Positions 45,589 to 54,955 of a stretch of DNA of 64,000 bases are shown piece after piece (position 1 is the stretch's first letter; every line of letters begins with the position of its first letter). The translations under genes and the position numbers were made by a program. The notes below the pieces were generated by a model. It worked only from the letters and a program-made list of their open reading frames with translations, was not told the origin of the DNA and searched no databases. This stretch comes from Candidatus Rifleibacteriota bacterium (lineage in GTDB: Bacteria; Muiribacteriota; Ozemobacteria; Ozemobacterales; Ozemobacteraceae): contig JADFZL010000015.1 in assembly GCA_015232575.1 (NCBI GenBank), positions 62,001 to 126,000 of the forward strand, read 5' to 3'.

Positions 45589-46695
45589 TCAGTGCTTTTT
45601 ATCGCGGAGTGCATAACCCTTAAGAAGGCCGATCGGACCAGTCATCATCATGTCTCCGGCGGGAGATGCTTCAATATATCCTTCAATGCCACTTGATGCC
45701 ATCAGAACACGCTGCGGACCAGTAACTACAACCGCCGAAATCTTTGAAAATGGCTGAGCTTCAAAAGTGAAACAGCCGTTACCTTCGTCAAGGAAAACTT
45801 CTTCTGAAGTCAATTTGCCTTCGCACATCCTGACCATGAAATCTTTGATTTTCCCGGGATCTTCCCTCAGCAGTCTTGTGTGATGCTCGAAAAAAGCCTG
45901 AATTTTACCGGAGTAAAGAATGCAGGCCATTGTATGACCATTTCCAAAGTTGATATACAGAACAGGACCTGAAATGGCAGAAACCCGCGGGTCGTAAGGG
46001 CAACCCAGGATTGCCGAAAAAGATGTGTCAATAAGAATAATTGAGAGTGCCGGGTTGAATTTTCTAACGCATTCAACTGCTGATTTTAATCTTCCATAGA
46101 CATCAGGAAGATTTTCCGGAGTAAAAACAAGGTTTGAAGGATCTGGATCTTTTTCAAGCTGTTGGAAAAAATATTTAAAACGGTTTTTCCGCGAAGATTC
46201 TTCGTTTGTATGAAAACCATGATCTTGAGCAGATATCCCAACCAGTGAAATCTCAGCGGTATTTTCACCATGCGATTTAAGAAATGAAAAGTGTTTCTCT
46301 AGCTCAATCTCGTCGAAAAAATAATCTGGATTCTCTATTCTTTCGCAGACCTCTATCCCTGATTCAAGAACTTCTTCAAGGTTATTTCTTACCGTAAGAG
46401 CGGCCATTCTTTCCATTTGAAGTTTGAAGCCTTTTTCACAGTGATGTTTCAATACCTTTGCCAGATAACCTCCGCCAACTGTGTATCCTGATATTTTCAG
46501 ATCACGATTCTCATTTTCAATTTTCTCAGCTAAAATATTTGCCGGCGTTGGAATAACAAGCTTGACATTGTTTTCGAGAGTTCTGCCCGCTGAGAAGCAT
46601 AAAATATCTTTTGTTCCGGTGCCGATATCCATCAAAATGCAATCTGGTATTCGGGAAAAATCACTGATTGTTTTTATCTTCTTCATTTTATTCAT
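45589..46695 (-). CDS. DUF1786 protein (ASKHA-like)
   Basis: 368 aa. The N-terminal motif ILMDIGTGTKDILCF and the later LYINFGNGHTMACILYSGKI resemble the phosphate loops of sugar-kinase/actin-fold ATPases and are the marks of DUF1786, a family annotated in databases as a putative pyruvate formate-lyase activating enzyme; there is no radical-SAM CxxxCxxC motif here, so that name should not be taken literally. The ATG shares one base with the moeA stop (TAATG), so translation is probably coupled. Function unknown. Confidence 0.75.
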   Translation of the reverse strand: MNKMKKIKTISDFSRIPDCILMDIGTGTKDILCFSAGRTLENNVKLVIPTPANILAEKIENENRDLKISGYTVGGGYLAKVLKHHCEKGFKLQMERMAALTVRNNLEEVLESGIEVCERIENPDYFFDEIELEKHFSFLKSHGENTAEISLVGISAQDHGFHTNEESSRKNRFKYFFQQLEKDPDPSNLVFTPENLPDVYGRLKSAVECVRKFNPALSIILIDTSFSAILGCPYDPRVSAISGPVLYINFGNGHTMACILYSGKIQAFFEHHTRLLREDPGKIKDFMVRMCEGKLTSEEVFLDEGNGCFTFEAQPFSKISAVVVTGPQRVLMASSGIEGYIEASPAGDMMMTGPIGLLKGYALRDKKH

Positions 46696-47945
46696 TATAG
46701 TAACCGCACTCTGACTTTCGTTTCATTATCAAGAATTTTAACATTCCCTGGAATATATGCCAGCAGATCAGCATTTACCAGAGAAGAAAGCATGTGTGAC
46801 TCCTGTTTGGTGAATAATTCTGAATAAATTTCTCCGCTTTGATCGGTTTGAAGTTTTCCACGCATGAAAATAGATCTTCCGGTGTGGTTTTTTATTGTTT
46901 CTGTATGTCTGACAAAAAATGACCTTCTGTCAGGCTCAGTGCATGCAAGCATGCGCTTTATAAAGGGCCTGGCAAAAATTTCAAAAGTTACAGCACAGCT
47001 TGCCTGATTGCCGGGTAAACCAAAGATCAATTTCGACTTGTACTCTCCAAAAAAGAATGGTTTTCCGGGCTTGATTGCTACGCCATGAACAATTTTCTTT
47101 ACGTTAAGCGAATTGAAAGCAGCTATGAACGGATCTTTTTCTCCAAGAGATACTCCACCGCATGTTACAAGAATGTCACAGTTGCTGAGAGAATTTTCAA
47201 TAATCTCTTCGGCTGATGAACAAGTGTCGCGGATTATTCCATAATCAAATGCCATTCCACCTGCTTCTTTTATCTGGGAAGAAAGGGTTATTGAATTAGA
47301 ATTCCTTACCTGCCATGGTTCTGGAGTTTCAAAAGGCATTACAACCTCATCTCCTGAGGTTACTACGGCAACAGAAGGTCTTTTGACAACTGGTACATTT
47401 GTGACTCCCATTGATGCAATTGTGCCGCAGCAGAAGGGAGTTATATGTGTGCCGCGCTTAAGAAGTGTTGCACCCTTAATTATGTCCTGTCCGCGTTTTC
47501 GGATGTAAACCCCTTCAGGTGGAACAGAAGCTGTAGAAATTTCTTTCCCATTTTCCGAAACAGAAATGTCTTCAATTTTTACTATGCAGTCAATTTCTGA
47601 AGGGACTATTCCACCAGTGGCAATATAGGCCGCTGTTCCTTTTGGGACACTTTCTACGGGATGCCCTGCGAGAATTCTTCCTGATACCGGAAAAGTAATT
47701 CTGCCATTCTTTGTCATGGCAGGAACATCAGATCTTCTGAAGCAGTATCCGTCCATTGCTGAATTATCAGCAGCCGGTTGATCAAGGTCAGAAGAAAGAT
47801 CTGACGCAAGTATTCTGCCCGTGCAGTCATTCAGCGAACAAAGCTCGGTAGAAAGTCTTGCCTTAGAAGCTTCAGAAAAAACAAGCGTTTCTGCTTCCTC
47901 AAATGACAGAAGATTTTCCTCAATGCTTTCAATGCGTTGTTTCAT
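46695..47945 (-). CDS. moeA: MoeA, molybdopterin molybdenumtransferase
   Basis: Inserts molybdate into adenylylated molybdopterin in molybdenum cofactor synthesis. 416 aa: domain I with QPAADNSAMDGYCF, the MoCF-binding domain with VAVVTSGDEVV, NSNSITL, and TCGGVSLGEKDP, the GNQASC loop (FGLPGNQASCAVTFE), and a C-terminal beta domain. An in-frame TTG one codon upstream is ignored in favour of the ATG at 47945. No other cofactor gene is in the window. It is 17 bp after the phosphotransacylase-like gene. Confidence 0.93.
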   Translation of the reverse strand: MKQRIESIEENLLSFEEAETLVFSEASKARLSTELCSLNDCTGRILASDLSSDLDQPAADNSAMDGYCFRRSDVPAMTKNGRITFPVSGRILAGHPVESVPKGTAAYIATGGIVPSEIDCIVKIEDISVSENGKEISTASVPPEGVYIRKRGQDIIKGATLLKRGTHITPFCCGTIASMGVTNVPVVKRPSVAVVTSGDEVVMPFETPEPWQVRNSNSITLSSQIKEAGGMAFDYGIIRDTCSSAEEIIENSLSNCDILVTCGGVSLGEKDPFIAAFNSLNVKKIVHGVAIKPGKPFFFGEYKSKLIFGLPGNQASCAVTFEIFARPFIKRMLACTEPDRRSFFVRHTETIKNHTGRSIFMRGKLQTDQSGEIYSELFTKQESHMLSSLVNADLLAYIPGNVKILDNETKVRVRLL

Positions 47946-47962
47946 CAATTTTTCCGAATATT

Positions 47963-48844
47963 CTAAAGACCAGCTGAAAGTGCCAGCTTGATTGAGTCAA
48001 GGCGAACCTGTTTTGTATCGGAACGTGAAAGCATTACGACGGGAACTTGTGCGCCAATGAGAAGTCCGCCACTTCTGAAATTAGTAAAGTATAGAATTGA
48101 CTTGCCAAGAATGTTGCCGGTATCAATATCCGGGCAGAGAAGAATATCAGCCTGGCCGGCTACTTCGCTGAAAATGCCTTTGTGGTGGGCTGCTTCAACT
48201 GATATGGCATTGTCAAGTGCAAATGGACCGTTAATGAGACAATTTCCAAACTCTTTTTTCTCTCCCATGGCTACAATTGCTGCGGCGTCTACAGTGCTCT
48301 GTATTTTTTCGTTAACTGTTTCAACAGCAGATATTACTGCAACTTTTGGATTTTCGATTGAATATGAGCGTGCAAGCCAGAGTGCATTTAAGAGGATTTC
48401 CTTCTTTTCCTGAAGAGTTGGCTGAGGAATCATTCCACCATCAGTTACAAAACGGAACTTTCCTTCCCATTCGAAAACAAAAACGTGTGACAGCAGCGCG
48501 CCTTTTTTGATTCCTGTTTCAGAATTCAGGAGGGCTTTCAAAAAGACCGGTGTAGAAACGGTTCCTTTCATCAGAGCTTTTGCATCACCTGTTTTTACGA
48601 GTTCAACACATTTCTTTGCTGCTGCTTCATCTGAATCCGTGTTTACTATTTCCGGTTGAAAGCCAGGTGTGTATTGCTGAATCAGGGTGAGAATCTTTTC
48701 ACGGTTTCCGACAAGAATTGTCTTTACTGCACCAGACTCTTCTGCTTCTTTTGCAGCCTGAAGAGCATCAGCTTCTTCTGGCACGCATATTGCGAGAGGT
48801 GTTCTCCCTTTTTGCAATTTCTTTTCAATTGATGAAAAATTCAT
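47963..48844 (-). CDS. Phosphate acyltransferase (acetyl/butyryl) family
   Basis: 293 aa of the PTA/PTB family, closest in length and features to phosphate butyryltransferase: AVKTILVGNREKI, LMKGTVSTPVFLKALLN, SHVFVFEWEGKFRFVTDGGM, DAAAIVAMGEK, GPFALDNAISVEAAHHKGI, DILLCPDIDTGNILGKSI. It interconverts acyl-CoA and acyl-phosphate; the partner kinase is not in the window. ATG at 48844 with GGAGG at 48852-48856 is preferred over the ORF's first methionine 9 codons earlier. Chain length preference cannot be told. Confidence 0.85.
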   Translation of the reverse strand: MNFSSIEKKLQKGRTPLAICVPEEADALQAAKEAEESGAVKTILVGNREKILTLIQQYTPGFQPEIVNTDSDEAAAKKCVELVKTGDAKALMKGTVSTPVFLKALLNSETGIKKGALLSHVFVFEWEGKFRFVTDGGMIPQPTLQEKKEILLNALWLARSYSIENPKVAVISAVETVNEKIQSTVDAAAIVAMGEKKEFGNCLINGPFALDNAISVEAAHHKGIFSEVAGQADILLCPDIDTGNILGKSILYFTNFRSGGLLIGAQVPVVMLSRSDTKQVRLDSIKLALSAGL

Positions 48845-48874
48845 TTCTTTCCTCCGTTTTCCTGTTCTCAAAAT

Positions 48875-49294
48875 TTATGTTATCAGCGAACTCCACGCAA
48901 TCTGCTGAACAGCAATCTTGTCAGCTGGACAAAAATCAATTGTATCAAATTCCTGCGGATGTATCCAGCAGATATCATTTTTTTCGATCAATTCCGGGGT
49001 AATCTTACTGATTGATTCATGAGACGCAAAACATTTTATAAAATGGAGTAAAACTGTTTTATCGGGATACTCATGCTGAAGAACCAGAAGCTTTTTTTCT
49101 GGTTCGACTGAAAGACCCAGCTCTTCGTCCAATTCTCTTATTATCGCTGCAAAGTATGACTCGTCTTTTTCTGTTTTCCCGCCTGGAAATTCCCACAAAC
49201 CATTGAGAAGCCCGCATTTCCTTTTTGCAATGAGAACCTTGCCTTCGAATACGACAACTCCCGCAACTACTTCTATCGGTTGATAGGATGCCAT
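48875..49294 (-). CDS. Nudix hydrolase (MutT-like)
   Basis: 139 aa. Full Nudix box: GGKTEKDESYFAAIIRELDE continuing ELGL, i.e. GX5EX7REUXEEXGU with all catalytic Glu present. NGLWEFPGGK before it and the W-containing end fit 8-oxo-dGTP hydrolases (MutT) that clean the nucleotide pool. It starts 3 bp after the upstream methyltransferase stop. Other nudix substrates are possible. Confidence 0.9.
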   Translation of the reverse strand: MASYQPIEVVAGVVVFEGKVLIAKRKCGLLNGLWEFPGGKTEKDESYFAAIIRELDEELGLSVEPEKKLLVLQHEYPDKTVLLHFIKCFASHESISKITPELIEKNDICWIHPQEFDTIDFCPADKIAVQQIAWSSLIT

Positions 49295-49297
49295 ATA

Positions 49298-50485
49298 TTA
49301 CAAAACCTGTAGCAGAAGCCCATGAAGGTAGCGACCTTCCGGATGTGCCAGGGAAATGGGGTGATCGGGTGCATGATGCGATTCGAAAAGAATTAGAGCC
49401 TTTCTTGAGGCTTTAACAGCAGATTCTGCAACCGTATTCAAAAACATGTCTCTGCTGATTTGAGACGAGCATGAGGCTGTGTAAAGGAAACCACCTGACT
49501 TGATTTTCGAAAAAGCAAGCCGGTTAAGTTTGGAATATGCGTGATTTGCTTTGGGAATATCTTCTTTTGATTGTGCCATCGAAGGCGGATCGACAATCAT
49601 AAGGTCGAAAAAGTCGGCATCGCATTTTTCAAGATATTGAAACATGTCAGTTTTAATAAAATCACTATCTCTGACAGGGAAAGAATTAATCTCAAGATTT
49701 TTTTTTGCCTGAATTAAAGCAGGTTCTGCGCCATCAACTGTTACGACTGATTTTGCTTTTCCTGCCAGCGCTGCAACTGTGAAAGCTCCTGTGTATCCGC
49801 AGATATTAGCAACATTAAATCCCTCAGAGATATTTCTAATCATAGCGCGATTTTCCCGCTGATCAAGGAAAAAACCGGTTTTCTGTCCTGAAACAAGGTT
49901 GACTCTGTATTTCAATCCATTTTCCATGAAAATGATATCAGTTGGTTCCACCTTTCCGGTAATAAGTCCTTCTTTGCTTCTGGCAGCGGTTGAGCGTATA
50001 TTTCGAACCTGGTTTCTCCTCCAGATTATTTGTACACCATCAAGATTTTTCAGAAGGGTTTTGTAAACATCCTCCAGATAAACTTCAAGTCCGGGAGTGT
50101 AGGTTTGAACACTTAATGCGTCGTTGTATCTGTCAACAATCAAGCCGGGAAGGAAATCGCCTTCTCCGTTTATAACTCTGTAACCTGTTGTAATAGTGTG
50201 GTTAAAAAAAGTTTTCCTGCGAAGAATCGCCAGCTTAATGTTTTCAATAATCTGCTCTCTCAGCGGAGTTTCTGAAGCACATGGAATAAGCCTTGCTGCA
50301 ATCTGAGAATCAGAGTCATAGAAGCCTTTGGCAAGAAACTGGCTGTTGTGAGAAAAAAGCTCTATTTCACTTCCATTTTCAAGTTCGGCTGGAAAAGTTT
50401 TCAGAGCATCACGGTAAACCCATGGATGCCCTTTGAGAATCTGAGATTCACGATCTTTCTTCAATATAAGTTTTGTTATTTTCAT
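49298..50485 (-). CDS. RlmI-like class I rRNA methyltransferase
   Basis: 395 aa: N-terminal PUA domain (LILKKDRESQILKGHPWVYR), an EEHEP-like central region with GQKTGFFLDQRENR, then the SAM-binding NICGYTGAFTVAALAGKAKSV with DGAEPAL and the catalytic-region IVDPPSMAQSKED. The family (RlmI, COG1092) methylates cytosine C5 of 23S rRNA. First gene of the minus-strand run to 44750. Confidence 0.88.
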   Translation of the reverse strand: MKITKLILKKDRESQILKGHPWVYRDALKTFPAELENGSEIELFSHNSQFLAKGFYDSDSQIAARLIPCASETPLREQIIENIKLAILRRKTFFNHTITTGYRVINGEGDFLPGLIVDRYNDALSVQTYTPGLEVYLEDVYKTLLKNLDGVQIIWRRNQVRNIRSTAARSKEGLITGKVEPTDIIFMENGLKYRVNLVSGQKTGFFLDQRENRAMIRNISEGFNVANICGYTGAFTVAALAGKAKSVVTVDGAEPALIQAKKNLEINSFPVRDSDFIKTDMFQYLEKCDADFFDLMIVDPPSMAQSKEDIPKANHAYSKLNRLAFSKIKSGGFLYTASCSSQISRDMFLNTVAESAVKASRKALILFESHHAPDHPISLAHPEGRYLHGLLLQVL

Positions 50486-50573
50486 AAAAAAGAATTACTA
50501 TTAAACCCTTTTTTCTAATAGAATTCAAGAAAAATTTGTGCTAAATTTGTTTATCCTCAATAACCTGCCCGAG

Positions 50574-50685
50574 CAAAGAAAAGGCAAGACAAGTAAGGAC
50601 AAGAAAAGTTAAGACAAGAAAAGACAAGATTTTTGTCCGCAGATTACGCAGATTTAAAAGAGTCAAGATATAAGATATAAGAGAC
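50574..50685 (+). repeat. Composite GCAGATTACGCAGATT-type repeat, copy 3
   Basis: Purine tract with AAGACAAGAAAAG units, then TTTTTGTCCGCAGATTACGC, then TCAAGATATAAGATATAAGA. Clearest copy of the family; it lies in the 487-bp gap between the rlmI-like and DUF2723 genes. Confidence 0.8.
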
Positions 50686-50733
50686 AATGAGCGTTCGAAA
50701 GATTAGGAATAATTATGATAAGACAACGAGTTA

Positions 50734-50868
50734 GGAGTCGTTAAAGAATAAACTGATCATTTCAGGATTTTTTAAAAAAATAATCATTAACGTACCCTCA
50801 ATTACATAGAGAAGTAGCATTGATGGTTCGATACCCCTGAAATAATCATGTTGTTTCTTAACGACCCC
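50734..50868. repeat. 135-bp element with 34-bp imperfect terminal inverted repeats
   Basis: Left arm 50734-50767 (begins GGAGTCGTTAA, ends ATTTCAGGA) and right arm 50835-50868 (begins CCCTGAAAT, ends TTAACGACCCC) pair at roughly 25 of 34 positions. The 67-bp middle has no gene. Shape suits a MITE or an insertion-sequence remnant; no target duplication is evident. Confidence 0.65.
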
Positions 50869-50972
50869 TTAGCGTGATTAGGATTATAGATGACTAATGT
50901 GGACTATGAAGATTTGAGAAAGTTGCAGAATTTAAGTTTGTGTTCCTGCAAACTGAGAAAAGGGCGATTATT

Positions 50973-53093
50973 GTGAAGAATACCCTCATTTTTTTCGTAT
51001 TAACTTTTTTTACAGGGCTTTTAATGTTTCTTCCAACGCTTCAGACTGGCGTGGGATGGTATAATTCAGGTGAGCTTACCGTTGCTGCAATGACTCTGGA
51101 TGTGCCTCATTCACCGGGTTATCCGTTGTTTACAAGACTTGGAAACATTTTTCTCCGCCTTCCTCTTAATTGTGAACCCGTTCTGAAGATTAATCTCATG
51201 TCAGCAATATTAGCGTCTTCTGCCGGGGCGTTTTTCTTTCTTTTCCTGAAAATTGCAGGAATATCAACTTTTTATTCGTTTTGTTCAGCTATCTGGCTTT
51301 TTTCTTTTTCTACTTTCTGGGAACAATCAACCGGAGCTGAAGTTTACACGCTTGAAATTCTTCTTCTGGGAACTTTCTTCTGCCTTTCATGGGAGATAAT
51401 TTTCAATGCGAAAAACAGCAGATTGTATTTTTTTCTTTGGGGAATGAATTATTCTCTTGGAGTAGGCCACAGACCAACTTTTTTTCTCTTAACTATTGGA
51501 ATTCTTCTGCTTCTTGCCAGGCAGCTTTATGCAAAAAAAGTATTTTTGAAGCCGGAAAACATTTCTTATATTGTATTTGGACTGGTGGTAGGTTTTATTC
51601 CTTCGGTAGACTTATATTTTCGACTTCAGAATCCGGAGAGAGTTCTTACGGACCCTTCTTTGGGCCAGGGAATATCAGGTTTTATTGATGTTTTTTCTGC
51701 AAAGGAATTTCGAAAAGGGCTTGGTGTTTTTACTTTGCCAGAATTGCTTTTGAGATTCAGAGAATGGTTGCTGTTGATGATTTCAGATGGAAGAATTACG
51801 GCAGTTCTGTTACCTGTTTTTTTGCTGAAAAGGTCTGGAAGGGTTGATCCGCAGGTTTTTTTGTTTTCTCTCATTCTTGTTGTAAACAGTCTTTTTATTA
51901 TTAATTTCAACGCATTTGAAGCATCAACAATGCTTCTTCCTTCTATGATGGCACTAACCGGATTGAGTGCTCATGCTATGTCAAAATCAGTGCGTTCAGA
52001 ATCTCTTTATTGTATACCCACAAATGTCTTGGCTTCAGATGATTGCAATAATTCACGCAGAGTGAAAGTTGAAAAATACCATGTAAAGATTGCGTTTGCT
52101 GTTATGGTGGCTGTTTCTGTTTTCCTGTCTTCGCAAAAGATGGAACCGCGCTCCTCTGACAGTGAATTGTGGGTGAAAAGACTTTTGTTTCTTCTACCAT
52201 ATTCTTCAACAGTTTTGATAAATAATGATATCGAATTCAGACCGATATGGTATTTGAGACAGGCAAAAAAGTTAAGAACAGATATCAATTTGCGGCTGGT
52301 TGATGATATCAGCGAGTCTGATGTTGTACAATTGAAACGAGAATCTGATAAAGGTCGTCTTTTCGGAACTTTAGTTTATCCTTATGATATACGAAGCAAG
52401 ATAGGTAAATATCTTGATATTTCTCCTCATGGCTATTTGTCACGTATAAGCCCGGGAGGTTCAACTCATTCAGATTATTCTCAAATTGCTGACTGGAAAA
52501 GCATAAAAATAAATGATTCTTTTTCAATATTTTTTCCTGAACCGTTGAAATCCGAATGTTTTACCTTAATAAAAAATTCAATTGCTGACAGGTCAGATAA
52601 AAACAATCTGAAGAATGGAGATGTCGTTTTTTTCAGGTATGCAGTAAAAAATTATTCGCCAGATTGTTTTGTACTAACTTATTTATGTAATGAAAAAGGT
52701 GAAATTCCTCTTACTAATGGCGTAATGACAGCTTTCGACATAAATTTTCCTGACGAAAAAGACTTCGGCGAAAAAAGAAAAAACGATTTTTATCAGATTT
52801 TTAAAAGATCAATTGTAATACCTGACAGTTTTCCGCATGGTAAATATTTCATGAAAATGCTTATTGGAAAAAAAGATGTTCTCAATAAGACAGATCTTAT
52901 AATTGAAAACATAGAAAATCTACCCTGGCTAAATGCAAATGGTGCGACTGAGGTATTTATTTTAAAGAATGCAATGTCTGGCAAGCCTTTTATAAAAGCC
53001 TCAAACGAAAAAGATCTGAAAAGAGACGCATTGTGGCTTAATTTCGATAATCCAATTCTCCTGGATACTTTTTCAATACTCAATTCCAACTAA
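50973..53093 (+). CDS. DUF2723 membrane protein (putative glycosyltransferase)
   Basis: About 706 aa with roughly ten membrane spans in the first 440 residues and a soluble, probably periplasmic, C-terminal half. The N-terminal WYNSGELTVAAMTLDVPHS followed by PGYPLF is the DUF2723 hallmark, with the acidic residue expected to be catalytic in this GT-C-like fold family. These proteins are thought to move sugar from lipid carriers, but the substrate is unknown. The frame is open from a GTG at 50940; GTG at 50973 gives the standard N-terminus and is chosen. It begins a plus-strand run of envelope genes. Confidence 0.82.
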   Translation: MKNTLIFFVLTFFTGLLMFLPTLQTGVGWYNSGELTVAAMTLDVPHSPGYPLFTRLGNIFLRLPLNCEPVLKINLMSAILASSAGAFFFLFLKIAGISTFYSFCSAIWLFSFSTFWEQSTGAEVYTLEILLLGTFFCLSWEIIFNAKNSRLYFFLWGMNYSLGVGHRPTFFLLTIGILLLLARQLYAKKVFLKPENISYIVFGLVVGFIPSVDLYFRLQNPERVLTDPSLGQGISGFIDVFSAKEFRKGLGVFTLPELLLRFREWLLLMISDGRITAVLLPVFLLKRSGRVDPQVFLFSLILVVNSLFIINFNAFEASTMLLPSMMALTGLSAHAMSKSVRSESLYCIPTNVLASDDCNNSRRVKVEKYHVKIAFAVMVAVSVFLSSQKMEPRSSDSELWVKRLLFLLPYSSTVLINNDIEFRPIWYLRQAKKLRTDINLRLVDDISESDVVQLKRESDKGRLFGTLVYPYDIRSKIGKYLDISPHGYLSRISPGGSTHSDYSQIADWKSIKINDSFSIFFPEPLKSECFTLIKNSIADRSDKNNLKNGDVVFFRYAVKNYSPDCFVLTYLCNEKGEIPLTNGVMTAFDINFPDEKDFGEKRKNDFYQIFKRSIVIPDSFPHGKYFMKMLIGKKDVLNKTDLIIENIENLPWLNANGATEVFILKNAMSGKPFIKASNEKDLKRDALWLNFDNPILLDTFSILNSN

Positions 53094-53149
53094 TTTTACA
53101 ACTCAAATCTAAAAAATAGACCAGCAAATTCACTGAATCACTCAAAAAT

Positions 53150-53358
<209 letters not shown>

Positions 53359-53402
53359 CAGAAGTTGCCGATTATATGAATGAGTAGTAATAATTCGATT
53401 TG

Positions 53403-54938
53403 ATGGAAAAGCGAAAAATGTCAAAAGAAATAGTTAAATATTTATTTTTTCCGATATTCCTTGTTTCGATAATCTTTCTGATTGCCGGTTGCGGGGAAAG
53501 CAGTGGCGGTGCACCATTGTATACTTTAATCACAGGTGCACAGATCATCGAACAGGTTGCTACTCCGACTTATGAGGTAACATATACCGGATTTGTCAAA
53601 AGTGAAGGCACAAAGAGCCCGCTGTCAAGTGCTTCGGTAATTTTGTACAGCAGTGCGTCAGTAATTCTAAAACGCACTTCAACAACCGATGAAGGAAAAT
53701 TCTTCCTGAGTAATCTGGCTTCTGATATTTTCGACTTGAAAATCTCTGCCGGATCATATTATTCCGAAAAATATTTTAAAATTCAGATTTATAAAGATGG
53801 AACAAAATCACCTCCAGATAGTTCAGACTTTTATCTTGCGACTGCAACGATTCTATTTTCCTATCGAGGATCGGTTACAGATGTAAGCAGTGGAAAAGGA
53901 ATTTCCAATGTCTCCGTAACCATGGCAAATGCCAGCAGTTCCTTTTCAACCTTTACAACGAGCGAAGGAAAATACGTTTTTGATGGGATTCAGGCTGGAA
54001 TATATGATCTGAAAATCGTTGGTGGTGAACAATATGGAGATTTTCAGACAAAAGTAGCCATTTATTCAGACGGTACAAAATCACCACCTGATGACAGTGT
54101 TTTTAATATAGGTACTGCTGGATTATATGGCTATGTTAAAGACAAGAAAAGTGGAAGTGCACTTTCAAAAGTGGAAGTGTCTCTGATGACTATTGATGGA
54201 ATGATCGTTCAGTCCGTAGTTACGGGTGTAGATGGAAAGTTCGAATTGAAAAGTATTCCCGTCGGAAATTTTACTCTCAGAATTAATGGACAGAAAGAAG
54301 TCAGCGGCAAGGACTACAATGCGCTTATTTCAACATTGAATGTTTTCTCTTATCAGTCAAAATCACTGTCTGACGGAGTGGAATTTTTGCTTGAAAGGCA
54401 GACCAGGTTTTCAGGGAATGTGATTGATGAGAATGGTAACCCGATTAAAGATGTCCTGGTAATGGTAAGGACTTCATCGGGAACTACAGAGATATATGCG
54501 CAATCAGTAACTGATGATGCAGGAAGCTTCGTTCTATCAGGACTTCCGGCAGGAACCTTCGAAATGTATTTTGATGGTACTAATTCGGTTCTTGATTACG
54601 GAAAAAACATCATTCCGTTTGTAATACTTGAAGATGGCAGCACATCAATTTCCTCAGGAAAATTCTTTAAACTCGATAAATTCATTGATCTTTCAGGTAA
54701 AATTACTAACGAGCTTGGAACTTATCTTGCAGGCGTTACCTGTGAAATTGAAGGATACGGAAGTGTTCTATCCAACAGTAATGGAACATTCCTGTTCCGC
54801 AATGTTATCAAAGGAACATATAAGATAACATTTCAGAAGACTGGGTATCGTTCTTTACAGATTGATATACAGGTTGATCCGAATTCAAATACTCCTTTTA
54901 CGCCACCGGATCTATTGTTCCAGTTGATTCCGGAATAG
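53403..54938 (+). CDS. Lipoprotein with five carboxypeptidase-regulatory-like repeats
   Basis: About 511 aa. A hydrophobic signal ends in the lipobox IAGC (LIAGCGESS), then five similar beta-sandwich units of 85-95 residues, each starting with a FxGxV-like strand and holding a DGKF/EGKY turn and a PAGxYDLKI-like strand. Units 1 and 2 share the exact string DGTKSPPD. Such folds are common in surface lipoproteins. ATG at 53403 is called, but ATG at 53418 is equally good; neither has a strong ribosome site. The (CTTT)9 tract upstream may matter for expression. Ligand unknown. Confidence 0.78.
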   Translation: MEKRKMSKEIVKYLFFPIFLVSIIFLIAGCGESSGGAPLYTLITGAQIIEQVATPTYEVTYTGFVKSEGTKSPLSSASVILYSSASVILKRTSTTDEGKFFLSNLASDIFDLKISAGSYYSEKYFKIQIYKDGTKSPPDSSDFYLATATILFSYRGSVTDVSSGKGISNVSVTMANASSSFSTFTTSEGKYVFDGIQAGIYDLKIVGGEQYGDFQTKVAIYSDGTKSPPDDSVFNIGTAGLYGYVKDKKSGSALSKVEVSLMTIDGMIVQSVVTGVDGKFELKSIPVGNFTLRINGQKEVSGKDYNALISTLNVFSYQSKSLSDGVEFLLERQTRFSGNVIDENGNPIKDVLVMVRTSSGTTEIYAQSVTDDAGSFVLSGLPAGTFEMYFDGTNSVLDYGKNIIPFVILEDGSTSISSGKFFKLDKFIDLSGKITNELGTYLAGVTCEIEGYGSVLSNSNGTFLFRNVIKGTYKITFQKTGYRSLQIDIQVDPNSNTPFTPPDLLFQLIPE

Positions 54939-54955
54939 AAAAGTATCGAAACAGG

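Noticed and set aside
45589..46695. Pyruvate formate-lyase activating enzyme
   Set aside because: The DUF1786 family has carried that name, but the protein lacks a radical-SAM CxxxCxxC motif; only the domain name is kept.
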